A DNA stretch of 64,000 nt from CAYZPW01 sp964480475 (GCA_964480475.1 CAYZPW010000003.1:1-64000); one strand, 5' to 3'. Positions 44,010 to 52,663 are shown, numbered from the stretch's first letter. Program-made: numbers and translations. Notes: a model not told the origin generated them from the sequence alone.

Positions 44010-44352
44010 ATCCCAAATCTGGCTTGCGGATCTTGAGCCATCGATTGGTCATGAGGTTAGAAAGGCCAGGCCCGTTCTCATAGTCGGTAGAAATGGCCTG
44101 TGCCCTCTTAGATTGGCCATAATCTGTCCGATCCGTGCCCGAAGACGCAAACATGACAGATACGACTGGCTGATTAAGGTAGCCCCAGACGCGAAAAATG
44201 GTCTTGACAAAGTATCAAGCATCGACGCGTTTCAGGTCAGATGCGTGTCTTTCAAGCGAATGATAAGAATGCTCGGCACGCTTGACGAGGAGACGGTCGC
44301 AACGGTGGCCAAAGCGGTTGCCGTCTGTGTTGGCTTTCAGATAAAAACGTAA
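43987..44352 (+). CDS. mazF: MazF/PemK-type toxin without a canonical start codon
   Basis: The plus-strand frame encodes QIWLADLEPSIGHEVRKARP, VLIVGRNG, and then PLRLAIICPIRARR and downstream strands typical of MazF/PemK endoribonucleases. The open frame begins after a stop near 43960 and has no ATG, GTG or TTG before the conserved core. ATT at 43987 or 43996 follows GGAGAGG and could initiate, or translation could come from a shift out of the antitoxin frame, which it overlaps by 23 bases. The first ATG (44113) would delete the core. Length from 43987 is 121 residues, normal for the family. Confidence 0.72.
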   Translation: MSKIIPTRSQIWLADLEPSIGHEVRKARPVLIVGRNGLCPLRLAIICPIRARRRKHDRYDWLIKVAPDAKNGLDKVSSIDAFQVRCVSFKRMIRMLGTLDEETVATVAKAVAVCVGFQIKT

Positions 44353-44358
44353 TAGCCC

Positions 44359-44375
44359 AGCTTCTGGCTGAAGCT
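44359..44375. terminator. Possible hairpin between convergent genes
   Basis: AGCTTC and GAAGCT flank a five-base loop (TGGCT), directly between the toxin stop and the convergent pseudopilin-like gene. No T tract follows, so terminator activity is uncertain. Confidence 0.3.
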
Positions 44376-45123
44376 ACTCCATCAAGTAGCCGACGTCGTC
44401 AGCGTGGGCTCGCCTTGCAGACGCGGGGGTCTCGACGATGCCGTTGGGCCCGGCACAGAGGCACCAGACGTTGTTGCTGGGCTTTGTGCCGCCCTCAAAG
44501 CCCGATACCGATATGACGTAGGCACGGCCCCAGGGGTCGGCGAGCTCGCGCGGGAGATACGGCCCGTTCCAGCCGTCAAAGTGGCCAGACACATTCTTGA
44601 AGTAGTCATACCACGCCTTCTTCTCTGGGCCGTTCGAGACGAGATATATGTGCAGGTCCTCCGACCGAGCGCCCCACGACTCGCGGGCGCCTTCGGTGAA
44701 CTTCGGCAAGCTGCCGACGCCGTAAAGGAAATCGACTGGCTCGTCCTCGTCGGCTGCGCTCTTCACAGGCCAAGTGCCTACGTCCGTCTTAAAGGCCGAA
44801 AGCGCCGTCGCGATGTCGCGGCAATCCCTCTCCGCTCGCCAGGCGACGTCATTTGACTCGGCGCCGGCCACCCCAACGGCTTGGGCCAGCCCACTTCGCT
44901 GCCTGTTCATCTGGTCAACCTGCTGCCTCGTCGCCTCGACCGCCCCCAGCAAAGGGCTTACTGGAATGCCGCCCCGCGTCTCGGTTGCGTCCGGCTCACT
45001 TGATTGAGGCCCAACCACGAAATACAACACCAGCGCGATGATCCCCGCCGCGAGCACGACGGACAGTATCAGCCCGCCAGATACTCTGCCCGACGTATCA
45101 TCCATCCAGATGTGCTTTGGCAT
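44374..45123 (-). CDS. GspG-like (type II secretion pseudopilin) periplasmic-domain protein
   Basis: The 249-residue protein has one N-terminal transmembrane helix (LILSVVLAAGIIALVLYFVV). The C-terminal part has the GspG-type layout: DIATALSAFKTDVGTWP, WNGPYLPRELADPWGRAYVI and LCAGPNGIVETP followed by DD. There is no obvious prepilin cleavage site, so it may be an anchored relative rather than a processed pseudopilin. No other secretion genes are nearby. Confidence 0.7.
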   Translation of the reverse strand: MPKHIWMDDTSGRVSGGLILSVVLAAGIIALVLYFVVGPQSSEPDATETRGGIPVSPLLGAVEATRQQVDQMNRQRSGLAQAVGVAGAESNDVAWRAERDCRDIATALSAFKTDVGTWPVKSAADEDEPVDFLYGVGSLPKFTEGARESWGARSEDLHIYLVSNGPEKKAWYDYFKNVSGHFDGWNGPYLPRELADPWGRAYVISVSGFEGGTKPSNNVWCLCAGPNGIVETPASARRAHADDVGYLME

Positions 45124-45475
45124 CGGGGCCCCTAGTCCGCTAATCGCTGTTCGCTATGACGCTGGACATCTCGTTTGGGTACAATCGCCGAGAGCAACAT
45201 GAGAATCAAGTCACCCCGTGAGGCGCTCCAGCCGCCGATAGCGGAGGGCGTCGAATGCTCGACCCGATACAGGACATCTATCTCGATGACTGGGAAACGA
45301 TAGTATAGCTCCGTTGGCAGTTGGCTATCAATGTAGGGGCGGCTCACGAGCCGCCCTTGATACGTTCGGCAAAATGAAAGGAGGGCGGCTCGTGAGCCGC
45401 CCCTACTATGCCCCATTACGAATTATGACCCAGCGTCTAAGCACCGCCCCCACAAAGTGCCAGAATCCATCAAGC
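45124..45475. other. Intergenic region with repeat and unexplained minus-strand frame
   Basis: A minus-strand frame of 94 residues (45132-45416) reads through the repeat arms and then encodes FPVIEIDVLYRVEHSTPSA. It may be remnant coding sequence, but I cannot match it to a neighbour. Confidence 0.4.
45333..45406. repeat. Dispersed inverted repeat with perfect palindromic ends
   Basis: The left end GTAGGGGCGGCTCACGAGCC and the right end GGCTCGTGAGCCGCCCCTAC are inverted copies enclosing about 25 bases. Each end carries the palindrome GGCTCACGAGCC type. Confidence 0.92.
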
Positions 45476-45805
45476 TCACAGCTTCCTGCTGTAAATCACG
45501 ATTGGTATGATTGCGAGCACGATCAGAACCGGTGCGAACGAGAGCGCTTGCACCAGCCAGTCTTGCTGAATGTCGATGTCCAGCAAAATGGCCCCGACCG
45601 CTGCCAAAACAGCGCCTACCGCGACTAGCCATTTCCCGCCATAGGCATTGATCGCATACCAGTTCTCGTCCGACTCAAATGACTTCTTGAGCTTGACGCC
45701 ATACAATCGGTTCATCGGAACCCACTTGAGCACGAGCGGGACCGCGGCTGCGATCAGCACTAGGCCAATAGTCAAGTTCATCGTTCCGGCCTCAGATGTA
45801 GGCAT
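45476..45805 (-). CDS. SdpI/YhfL-like membrane protein
   Basis: The 109-residue protein has three hydrophobic helices. Between the first two it carries the family signature VPMNRLYGVKLKKSFESDEN followed by WYAINAYGGKWL. SdpI in Bacillus gives immunity to a killing factor; most relatives are uncharacterised. GGAGGAGATC before the ATG supports the start at 45805. Confidence 0.85.
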   Translation of the reverse strand: MPTSEAGTMNLTIGLVLIAAAVPLVLKWVPMNRLYGVKLKKSFESDENWYAINAYGGKWLVAVGAVLAAVGAILLDIDIQQDWLVQALSFAPVLIVLAIIPIVIYSRKL

Positions 45806-45852
45806 GATCTCCTCCAGTGATGCGTGTGGTTATGATGGTTATGACAGGCATC

Positions 45853-46386
45853 TTACTCCTCATTCTGTCTATCGGTGACCAACAGCAGCACTGTGTCGCC
45901 GATCGTCTTCTGGCGAATCGCGAACCCATCCGGGAGCTTGACCTGGGGCAGCTCGAACTTGGAGGTCTGTATGCTTAGCGCCCGTGCGGGTACGCGCTCA
46001 GGGCGGAGGAGAATGTGGACCAGTATCTTGAGGTAGCCCCGCTCGTAGGGGGGATCGGCGAAGATGATGTCGAACTCGGACGGGTCGTCTCTCTTCTTCA
46101 AGAACGAGACCGCGTCGATCGGGAACACGCGACAGCTCCCGGCGACCCCGGCCGCCTCGATGTTTGAACGCAGCGCCCTCACGACTGCCCGGTCCCTTTC
46201 CACAAACGTCGCAGACAAGGCCCCCTTGCGCAGCGCCTCGAGCCCGACGGAACCCGTCCCCGCAAACAGGTCAAGGAAGGCTGCGCCCGGAACTTGCCCG
46301 GCGATCGTGTCAAAAAGCACCTTCCTCACGAGGGCAGACGTTGGCCTAATGTTCAGTGATTTGTGCGCTGCAATCTTGGATGTCAT
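45853..46386 (-). CDS. rsmD: 16S rRNA (guanine966-N2)-methyltransferase, N-terminus short
   Basis: The 177-residue protein has IRPTSALVRKVLFDTI, LDLFAGTGSVGLEALRKGA and the catalytic DPPYERGYL of RsmD, which methylates G966 of 16S rRNA. The usual N-terminal strand (of the type MRIIGGKYRGR) is missing before the first ATG. An open frame continues upstream (LRNEGNRRG) but has no start codon and runs into a dispersed repeat at 46420. The gene may have lost its 5' end or use a non-standard start. Confidence 0.85.
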   Translation of the reverse strand: MTSKIAAHKSLNIRPTSALVRKVLFDTIAGQVPGAAFLDLFAGTGSVGLEALRKGALSATFVERDRAVVRALRSNIEAAGVAGSCRVFPIDAVSFLKKRDDPSEFDIIFADPPYERGYLKILVHILLRPERVPARALSIQTSKFELPQVKLPDGFAIRQKTIGDTVLLLVTDRQNEE

Positions 46387-46419
46387 GCCACGTCTGTTGC
46401 CCTCATTCCGGAGGCTTCT

Positions 46420-46489
46420 GTAGGGGTGGACCCTGTGTCTGCCCTCGGTTATTCAATGGGATAGGGCAGGCACGGTGACCTGCCCCAAC
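46420..46489. repeat. Dispersed GTAGGGG repeat, divergent arms
   Basis: It begins GTAGGGGTGGACCCTG and ends GGTGACCTGCCCCAAC. The arms are imperfect. It lies just upstream of rsmD and after the SufS-like gene. Confidence 0.7.
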
Positions 46490-46503
46490 CGCCAACTGCC
46501 AAC

Positions 46504-47721
46504 TTACCCGGCGATGGCCTCCATCGCGTTGCAGAATATCTCGCACTCGTCAAGCGTGTTGTAGGGACCGAACGAGGCGCGGGCAACATCGTCACCGCCG
46601 CGAGTGCTGAACCAGAGTCCAACACAATGCTTTCCTGCACGGACCATCACGTTCGCCCTCTCATTGAGCAGACTCCCTACTTGCTTAGATGCCATTGAGT
46701 CGAGGCGGAAGGAGATCATGACCCCCCGGTCCCTGGGCCTCTGGGGGCCCATGATGGAAAGCCCAGGTATCTTCAGGAGCCGATTCGTTGTAAATTCGTT
46801 CAGTCTCTCAGTATGTCGTCTGATCTCCTCCTGTCCGATGGACTTGATCATCTTCAGCGCAGCTGCGAGTCCCATCACGCCTGGGGAGTTTTGGAGGCCC
46901 GCTTCTAGTTGCTCGGGAACGCCGAGGAAAACGGGGCCATCGTTATCCCACAATTGCTGAACAGTTCCCCCTCCGATGAGGAACTCGTCCAGCTGCTCCA
47001 GAAGATGAAGCTTTCCGTACAAGACCCCGACACCCGAGGGACCCAGTGCCTTGTGAGACGAGAACGCCAAGAAATCACAGTCCCACTGCTGCACATCGAC
47101 CTCCGATGTCATCGGACTTTGTGCCGCATCCACAACAACTACTGCTCCGTGCTCGTGAGCGATTCTTATGATTTCTTCAATTGGGAACTCCACGCCGGTC
47201 AGATTGGACTTGTGCAGCACGCTAACCAGCCTGGGCTTTTCTGCCAGCACCTGAGACGAGAATAACTCAAGGTCGAATGTTGTATCATCCCTGCATTTGG
47301 TGGTAACGAATCGGACTATCCCGCGCCTGCCAAGTCGGCGCCAAGGAAGAGTGTTAGAGTTGTGCTCACAATCAGATATCAGGACGACGTCGCCTTCCTG
47401 GAACGGGAACGCGTCCGCAACCAAGTTCAAAGACTCGGTCGTGTTCTTGGTGAAGACGATCTCCGAGGGCGAGCTTGAATTAAGGAAGCTGGCCACGTCC
47501 CGCCTCGCCTCGACCCACGCCTCGGTAGCGAGGTGGCCGAATCTGTGGTCCGCGCGACCCACACAGCCTGGGAACTGTGTGTAGTAACGGAGCTGAGCGT
47601 CTATTGCTGCCTGACAGATCGCCGTCGTACATGCACTATCAAGATAAACCAGCGGCTTCCCGTCAAATGTCTGACATATTGCCGGAAACTCTCTGCGCAA
47701 TTCTTCAACATCGTAAACCAT
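46504..47721 (-). CDS. SufS-like class V aminotransferase (cysteine desulfurase family)
   Basis: The 405-residue PLP protein has VYLDSACTTAICQAAID, VLISDCEHNSN, VDAAQSPM and the PLP-lysine motif FSSHKALGPSGVGVLYG (Lys224). The catalytic-cysteine region reads MVRAGKHCVGLWFS (Cys366), like the RAGxHC of SufS. It probably removes sulfur from cysteine for Fe-S or thio-cofactor assembly, or acts on a related substrate. No other suf genes adjoin it. GAGAGG upstream supports the ATG. Confidence 0.85.
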   Translation of the reverse strand: MVYDVEELRREFPAICQTFDGKPLVYLDSACTTAICQAAIDAQLRYYTQFPGCVGRADHRFGHLATEAWVEARRDVASFLNSSSPSEIVFTKNTTESLNLVADAFPFQEGDVVLISDCEHNSNTLPWRRLGRRGIVRFVTTKCRDDTTFDLELFSSQVLAEKPRLVSVLHKSNLTGVEFPIEEIIRIAHEHGAVVVVDAAQSPMTSEVDVQQWDCDFLAFSSHKALGPSGVGVLYGKLHLLEQLDEFLIGGGTVQQLWDNDGPVFLGVPEQLEAGLQNSPGVMGLAAALKMIKSIGQEEIRRHTERLNEFTTNRLLKIPGLSIMGPQRPRDRGVMISFRLDSMASKQVGSLLNERANVMVRAGKHCVGLWFSTRGGDDVARASFGPYNTLDECEIFCNAMEAIAG

Positions 47722-47821
47722 GCATTCGTCCTCTCTGTATTTGCCCTAAGCCGCTTTCTGGTTCATTCGCAGATATAAAAATGGGGGCTCGACAAAAAAC
47801 TGCACCACCCGCGATTCTGTT

Positions 47822-47917
47822 ATCCTTACCGGGCAGTATCTCCTTCAGCGTCTCGATGTAGCGCACCGCAGTGAGGTAGTTGGCGGGGTCACCCTTGCTC
47901 TCGGCGATCGCGCTTGA
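47822..47917 (-). pseudogene. Detached copy of the 3' part of the SPFH (stomatin) gene
   Basis: The minus strand encodes IAESKGDPANYLTAVRYIET then LKEILPGKDN, matching the intact SPFH protein in 27 of 31 residues. It begins within about 12 bases of the hicA stop and similarity ends at GKDN; the last 35 codons of the intact gene have no counterpart here. It lies in the same orientation, downstream of hicBA. Confidence 0.88.
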
Positions 47918-47928
47918 CTCGCGCCCGC

Positions 47929-48150
47929 TCACAGTACCTCCAGAAGCTCTTCAACCTTCAGATCGGCGCGGGCGATGAGCGCTCTGAGCGTTCCTCTGGC
48001 GACTTCCCGATGGTCCGGGACAGAAAGCGTCGCAATGTGGCCTTGCCTTACGAGAACGATGTGGCTTCCGCGGCGCCTCACAACTTCCCAGCCAAGACGC
48101 TCAAGACCTCTCACGATCTCGCGCCCGCTTAGTAGGGGGAGCTTTGGCAC
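47929..48150 (-). CDS. hicA: HicA-family mRNA interferase toxin
   Basis: The 73-residue protein has the HicA/YcfA double-stranded RNA-binding-like pattern: LSGREIVRGLERLGWEVVR followed by RRGSHIVLVRQGH with the catalytic histidine, and PDHREVARGTLRALI. It cleaves mRNA unless bound by HicB. It starts with GTG at 48150, overlapping the hicB stop by one base. Confidence 0.9.
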   Translation of the reverse strand: MPKLPLLSGREIVRGLERLGWEVVRRRGSHIVLVRQGHIATLSVPDHREVARGTLRALIARADLKVEELLEVL

Positions 48151-48356
48151 TAGACGAGAACCTCAACCTCGCGCATGGATACCGTAAGCGGCATGCCCCT
48201 TTCGGCGCGGACTTCAACGCATTGCCTTATGGCGTCTTTGATGTTGTCAAGTGCCTCTTGCTCTGTCTTGCCCTGGCTAACGCACCCGGGAATTGAAGGG
48301 CACTCGACGACAATCATGCCGTCCTCATCGCGCTCAAATGTTACAATGAATCTCAT
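48150..48356 (-). CDS. hicB: HicB-family antitoxin
   Basis: The 68-residue protein has the HicB core: FIVTFERDEDGMIVVECPSI, then PGCVSQGKTEQEALDNIKDA, in the partial RNase-H-like fold. It neutralises HicA and usually represses its own operon. There is no obvious C-terminal DNA-binding domain. AAAGGAGG eight bases upstream fixes the ATG at 48356; the longer upstream frame is an artefact inside the SPFH gene. Confidence 0.9.
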   Translation of the reverse strand: MRFIVTFERDEDGMIVVECPSIPGCVSQGKTEQEALDNIKDAIRQCVEVRAERGMPLTVSMREVEVLV

Positions 48357-48379
48357 CGTCAATACCTCCTTTGGCGTTG

Positions 48380-49387
48380 CTACTCCCAACTCTCCTTCTT
48401 CTTGCCGATGCCCTCCAGCATCTCCTTGATGCCGCCGATCGAGCTTAGGACACCGGTCGCCTCGAACGGGAGATAGACCACTTTGTTGTCCTTGCCGGAC
48501 ACCATCTCCTTCAAAGTCTCGATGTAGCGCACCGCGATGAGGTAGTTGGCGGGGTCGCCCTTGCTCTCCGCAATCGCCTTCGTCACCAGACCTATCGCCT
48601 CGGCCTCCGCCTGAGCGACCTTCACGCGCGCCTCGGCCTGCCCCTCCGCCATAAGTACCTTGGAGCGCTTCTCGCCCTCGGCCTTGTTGATCTTCGCCTC
48701 TCTGATGCCCTCGGCCTCCAAGATGCGAGACCTCTTCTCGCCCTCCGCAGTGAGGATGACCGCCCGCCTGTCGCGCTCGGCACGCATCTGCTTCTCCATC
48801 GCATCGCGAATGTCCTTCGGTGGATTGATATCCTGGAGCTCCACGCGGTTGACCTTGACGCCCCACTTGTCGGTCGCCTCGTCCAGTATCTCGCGGAGCT
48901 TCGTATTGATCGTATCACGGGACGTGAGCGTCTGGTCCAGGTCGAGCTCGCCGATGACGTTCCTGAGCGTCGTCTGCGTCAGTTTCTCTATCGCCTCGGG
49001 GAGGTTTGCTATCTCATAAACCGCCTTTACCGGGTCGGTGACCTGAAAATACAGCATCGCGTTGATCTCGGTAACGACGTTGTCCTTCGTGATGACATTC
49101 TGCCGAGGGAAGTCATAGACCGTCTCGCGAAGGTCGATCCTTCTGACCTGACGCCGCAAGACGATCTTGGCGCCGCGGTGGTCTTCCCGAGTATATCGCC
49201 ACTCTATCTGCCTCGGCCTATCGACAATCGGCCAGATGATGTTGATGCCCGACTTGAGCATCCGGTCGAACCTACCGAGCCGCTCTATGACAAGCGTCTC
49301 CGCCTGCTGGACAATGACAAGCCCCTTGGCCGCAAAGATGATGATGAAGATAACAATCGCAATTAGAATGCCCAAGCCGGCTCCCAT
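48380..49387 (-). CDS. SPFH/stomatin-like membrane protein
   Basis: The 335-residue protein has one N-terminal transmembrane helix. The SPFH domain (FDRMLKSGINIIWPIVDRPR, NVITKDNVVTEINAMLYF, GELDLDQTLTSRDTINTKLR) follows. A long alanine/glutamate-rich coiled coil and the tail GGIKEMLEGI close it. These proteins form membrane scaffolds and commonly pair with NfeD, encoded two bases upstream. GGAGGAGTAGCT precedes the ATG. The IAESKGDPANYL region is duplicated at 47822-47917. Confidence 0.94.
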   Translation of the reverse strand: MGAGLGILIAIVIFIIIFAAKGLVIVQQAETLVIERLGRFDRMLKSGINIIWPIVDRPRQIEWRYTREDHRGAKIVLRRQVRRIDLRETVYDFPRQNVITKDNVVTEINAMLYFQVTDPVKAVYEIANLPEAIEKLTQTTLRNVIGELDLDQTLTSRDTINTKLREILDEATDKWGVKVNRVELQDINPPKDIRDAMEKQMRAERDRRAVILTAEGEKRSRILEAEGIREAKINKAEGEKRSKVLMAEGQAEARVKVAQAEAEAIGLVTKAIAESKGDPANYLIAVRYIETLKEMVSGKDNKVVYLPFEATGVLSSIGGIKEMLEGIGKKKESWE

Positions 49388-49389
49388 AG

Positions 49390-49845
49390 CTACTCCTCCT
49401 CTTTTTTCGTAACTTCTTTGACGAACAGCTTCGTTCCCTCAACTCGAACGACCTCGACCTTCTCGCTTCGCTCTATTACGCCGCCATCCGCCGAGACCGC
49501 CCTCCAATTATCGCCTCCCAGGACGACTCTGCCCACGTTTAGGGAGGGATCAATTCTCTCGGCAACCATGCCCTCCTTGCCCGCCAGAGCGTCAACGTTT
49601 GTCTTCGCGGCCTCATCGTCAGAGCGATAAAAGCGCTTCACGAAGAGCGGCCGAACGGTGAAGAAGGCAATCACCGACGCGATGCAGAAGACGATAACCT
49701 CTAACGTCAGACCCACGTCAAACGCCGCGAAGATTGCCGCCACAAGGCACGCCACGCCAAAGCACGCCAGCACGAAGCCCGGCGTGAATATCTCCGCTAT
49801 CAGCAGGACAACTCCCACAATCACCCAAATATGCCAGTCTTCCAA
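49390..49845 (-). CDS. NfeD-like membrane protein
   Basis: The 151-residue protein has three or four hydrophobic helices (IWVIVGVVLLIAEIFTPGFV type) followed by an OB-fold domain (AGKEGMVAERIDPSLNVGRV, WRAVSADGG, VVRVEGTKLFVK), the short NfeD form. It partners the SPFH protein downstream. It starts with TTG at 49845, seven bases after AAGGAGG. Confidence 0.92.
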   Translation of the reverse strand: MEDWHIWVIVGVVLLIAEIFTPGFVLACFGVACLVAAIFAAFDVGLTLEVIVFCIASVIAFFTVRPLFVKRFYRSDDEAAKTNVDALAGKEGMVAERIDPSLNVGRVVLGGDNWRAVSADGGVIERSEKVEVVRVEGTKLFVKEVTKKEEE

Positions 49846-49955
49846 CTTCCCGCCTCCTTATTGCCTCATGAATGTTTCGTCGTACGTACCGTCATCATAG
49901 TAATAAGCGGGTGCGTGCGATGCAACATGGATCGGTTAACCGGCCTCAATGTCTG

Positions 49956-49982
49956 GTAGGGGCGGTTCACGAACCGCCCTTC
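49956..49982. repeat. Dispersed GTAGGGG repeat ending in the assembly gap
   Basis: It reads GTAGGGGCGGTTCACGAACC then GCCCTTC and runs into Ns. Such a repeat is a likely cause of the gap. Confidence 0.85.
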
Positions 49983-50082
49983 NNNNNNNNNNNNNNNNNN
50001 NNNNNNNNNNNNNNNNNNNNNNNNNNNNNNNNNNNNNNNNNNNNNNNNNNNNNNNNNNNNNNNNNNNNNNNNNNNNNNNNNN
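49983..50082. other. Assembly gap (100 N)
   Basis: One hundred Ns of unknown true length, cutting the 3' end of the beta-helix gene. Confidence 0.99.
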
Positions 50083-51770
50083 GAGATGTTTCCGTTCTGA
50101 CCCTCCCAATCGCCGTCCTCGATGTCGCAGCAAATGACCTGGGAGCTAGCACTAAGGCAAAGATCGTCCCCATTTCCCCAGATTAGGCAATCGACGATCA
50201 TCGGTGAACTGCCGTATGTGCAATGTATCCCACCGCCGCGCGACGCCAGGTTGCCCGTGATCGTGTTATTCACGACGGTGGGCAAACTATACTCACAGAG
50301 TAGCGCGCCGCCAACATCATAAGATATGTTGCCCGCGATCCTATTGTTTGCGATGGTGGGGGAACTTTCGTCGCAGTATATCCCGCCCCCGTACCGCGCT
50401 CGGTTGGCTGTGACGTTGTTGCTCCAAATCATCGGAGAACTGCCGTCCCTACAGTATATCCCGCCGCCAATGAAATAGGAATTACCCGTTATGGTGTTGT
50501 TCGTGATCGTCGGCGAACTCCTCCAGCAGGATATCCCACCGCCTGAGTTGTCCTCGATCAAGTTGCCGTCGATGATCGACGAGCTTTTACTAAAACAGAC
50601 TATTCCCCCTCCGGAATTATCGCGGATCGTGTTGCTCGTTATGGTTGGCGAACATCCTTCAGAGCAGCATATCCCGTCGCCCGAGTTGGCCTCAATCACG
50701 TTGCTCAGGATGGTCGGCGAACTCTCGTACCAGCAGTATATCCCGCCACCATACTCGGCTGAGTTGTTTAATACGGTGTTGTCCTGAATCATCGGAGAAC
50801 TATAGTCGCAGAATATCCCACCGCCGTATTCCGCCAAGTTGCCCTCGATCGTGTTGTTCGTGATTGTCGGCGAGCAGAAACAGCACGATATGCCAGCGCC
50901 TCTGTAGGCCGCGGCGTTCCCCGAAATGACATTGTGCCTAATGATTGGGTAACCGGCCCAACAGTATATCCCGCCTCCTGAATCGTGAGGCCACGCGCCG
51001 TCAGCATTCCCACCTGTGATGGTGAAGCCCTCTATTGTGAAGTCACTGGTTCTATAGCAGTAAATGACGTCATAGGCCGCGCCCTCTGCGTCAAGGATGG
51101 TTGTGTCCGCGCCCTCGCCGGTGAGCGAAACCCAGCTCTTCATGTTTAGCGGGAACGTCTCGCCGTTGGTGGTTGCGGCGTATGTGCCGGCTGCGACGTG
51201 AATCGTCACGGGCTCCCCCTCTGAACCCTTGACCCAGGCAATCGCGTGCGTGATGGTCCTCCAAGGCGCTTCTTCCGAACCGTCGCTGGAGTCATCTCCG
51301 TGTTCTGCATCCACGTAAACATCTGGCCGGTGCGGGTAACCGACGACGAAGGACGCGAAGCTCGGCGTGCATATCCACTTGAACGTTCCCGGATACGTGA
51401 GAACCACTGCGAAGCTGTATTCACCCAGTTTCTGAATCGGGGGCATGGCGCAGGGCAGCTCGAACCACCAGAAGGGCGTTGGGTAAAGCCAGAAGCCGGC
51501 CGGGACCTCAATCTTGGGTATCCATGGTCTGAGCGCCGCGCTCCAGCCATCAGGCTGCGCCGTGTATATTCTCCCTTCGGGCGTCAGAAGACCCACGTAA
51601 ACGGCAACTGTTGTCGCCTCGTCATAATTGTCGGCGGAAAGAAGGACCTCGATCGTGTCGCCAAGCTGATATGTATCGTCGTCCGTCTAGATGGTAACCG
51701 TCGGCTGCGCGGTGGCCGCGACCGGCAGCAATGCAAAGAGCGAGAGGATGATGAGTACAGCTGCTCTCAC
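50083..51770 (-). CDS. Secreted right-handed beta-helix protein with an in-frame TAG, 3' end in gap
   Basis: The gene begins with GTG at 51770 after AAGGAGG and encodes a signal peptide (VRAAVLIILSLFALLPVAAT) ending AQPTVTI. A TAG at 51687-51689 follows, and the same frame continues TDDDTYQLGDTIEVLLSADN. Next come an Ig-like domain (VYVGLLTPEGRIYTAQPDGW), a DUF1565-like start (YVDAEHGDDSSDGSEEAPWR) and about ten repeats of the form SPTITNNTITGN. The fold suggests a surface or secreted adhesin or lyase. The stop could be a mutation or be read through. The end is unknown because of the gap. Confidence 0.78.
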
Positions 51771-52081
51771 GTCTGCCTCCTTCTTAGGAAGTCGATGTTT
51801 CTTGCGCCCGGCCCTGGGGGCAACGCAGCAATCAATACGCAACACTAAGAAGAGTATCCTATGTCGGTGAACGGCAGACGGCAAGCCAATCGTCGCGTGT
51901 CGAATCGTGGCGCTGACTTTCCAGCCTGCCAAAGCACGAAAAGGGGAAGCAGGTTATGGTCCCTCTGGCCGCACGTGAGCGCTGGGGTCATGGCGGCGGT
52001 GTTTACGAGCCGAATTCCTTCCAGTATTATCATATCACGTATTCGTTGTGTGTCATTTATAACACATTCAATTCTGGGGAG
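51771..52081. other. Divergent intergenic region
   Basis: It separates the beta-helix gene from the flavin reductase gene. TATAAC at about 52057-52062 may be a -10 element for the plus strand. No gene recognised. Confidence 0.4.
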
Positions 52082-52663
52082 ATGGTAGTGGGTAAGATGG
52101 AGATGGGGCCGACGACGACGGGACTGCCGATGAGCTGCGTAGTGGTCTCGTGTTATGAACCGAAGCACGGGGGCAATATCACTGCGATCGCATATTGTGC
52201 CATCGTGAATGTCAAACCACCCATGATCGCTGTCTCTATCAGGCCGTCCCGCTACTCGTATTCGCTCATCAAAGGGACGGGAGATTTCGTGGTGAATGTC
52301 CCTCTTGCTGATCAGGCGAGGCTGGTTGACCTGGCCGGCGTCGTATCGGGCAAGAGCCTCGATAAGTTCGACCTTGCTGGACTAACCAGGGCTTTGGCTT
52401 CGAGGGTCAAATCCCCGCTCATAGAGGAATTCCCGATCAACATGGAGTGCAAGCTGCTCGACGTGGTCGAGCTGCCAACGCACAACCTCTTCATCGGCGA
52501 AGTGGTCGCTCTTCACGCGGACGAGGAGCTGATTGACGACAAGGGTCATCTAAGTTCTGATGCTGCCCCGTTTCTGGTGTTCTACAACCGGGGTTATTTC
52601 GCTATAGGCGAGAAGGTCGGACAGTTCGAATTCTCGAAGGCTGCGAGTGACAAGGGCTCTTGA
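52082..52663 (+). CDS. Flavin reductase-like (FMN-binding) protein
   Basis: The roughly 193-residue protein has the split-barrel flavin reductase pattern: PMSCVVVSCYEPKHGGNITA, AYCAIVNVKPPMIAVSIRPS and DFVVNVPLADQARLVDLAGV. Such proteins bind FMN and supply reduced flavin, or act as rubredoxin/flavorubredoxin-type electron carriers. Starts at 52082 and 52097 are both possible; neither has a well-placed ribosome site. The longer frame upstream is not family-like. Confidence 0.85.
   Translation: MVVGKMEMGPTTTGLPMSCVVVSCYEPKHGGNITAIAYCAIVNVKPPMIAVSIRPSRYSYSLIKGTGDFVVNVPLADQARLVDLAGVVSGKSLDKFDLAGLTRALASRVKSPLIEEFPINMECKLLDVVELPTHNLFIGEVVALHADEELIDDKGHLSSDAAPFLVFYNRGYFAIGEKVGQFEFSKAASDKGS

Noticed and set aside
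43550..44373. ppdK followed by MazF module as a sixth tail-duplication site
   Set aside because: No copy of the ppdK 3' end is found after the toxin; the convergent gene follows at once.
48150..48866. 238-residue minus-strand ORF ending as HicB
   Set aside because: Its first 170 residues are a Gly/Arg-rich out-of-frame reading of the SPFH gene. HicB starts at 48356, where AAAGGAGG is found.
49866..50082. 3' continuation of the beta-helix ORF past the 100-N gap
   Set aside because: Ns were translated as open frame; the bases after the gap belong to a dispersed repeat, not to the protein.
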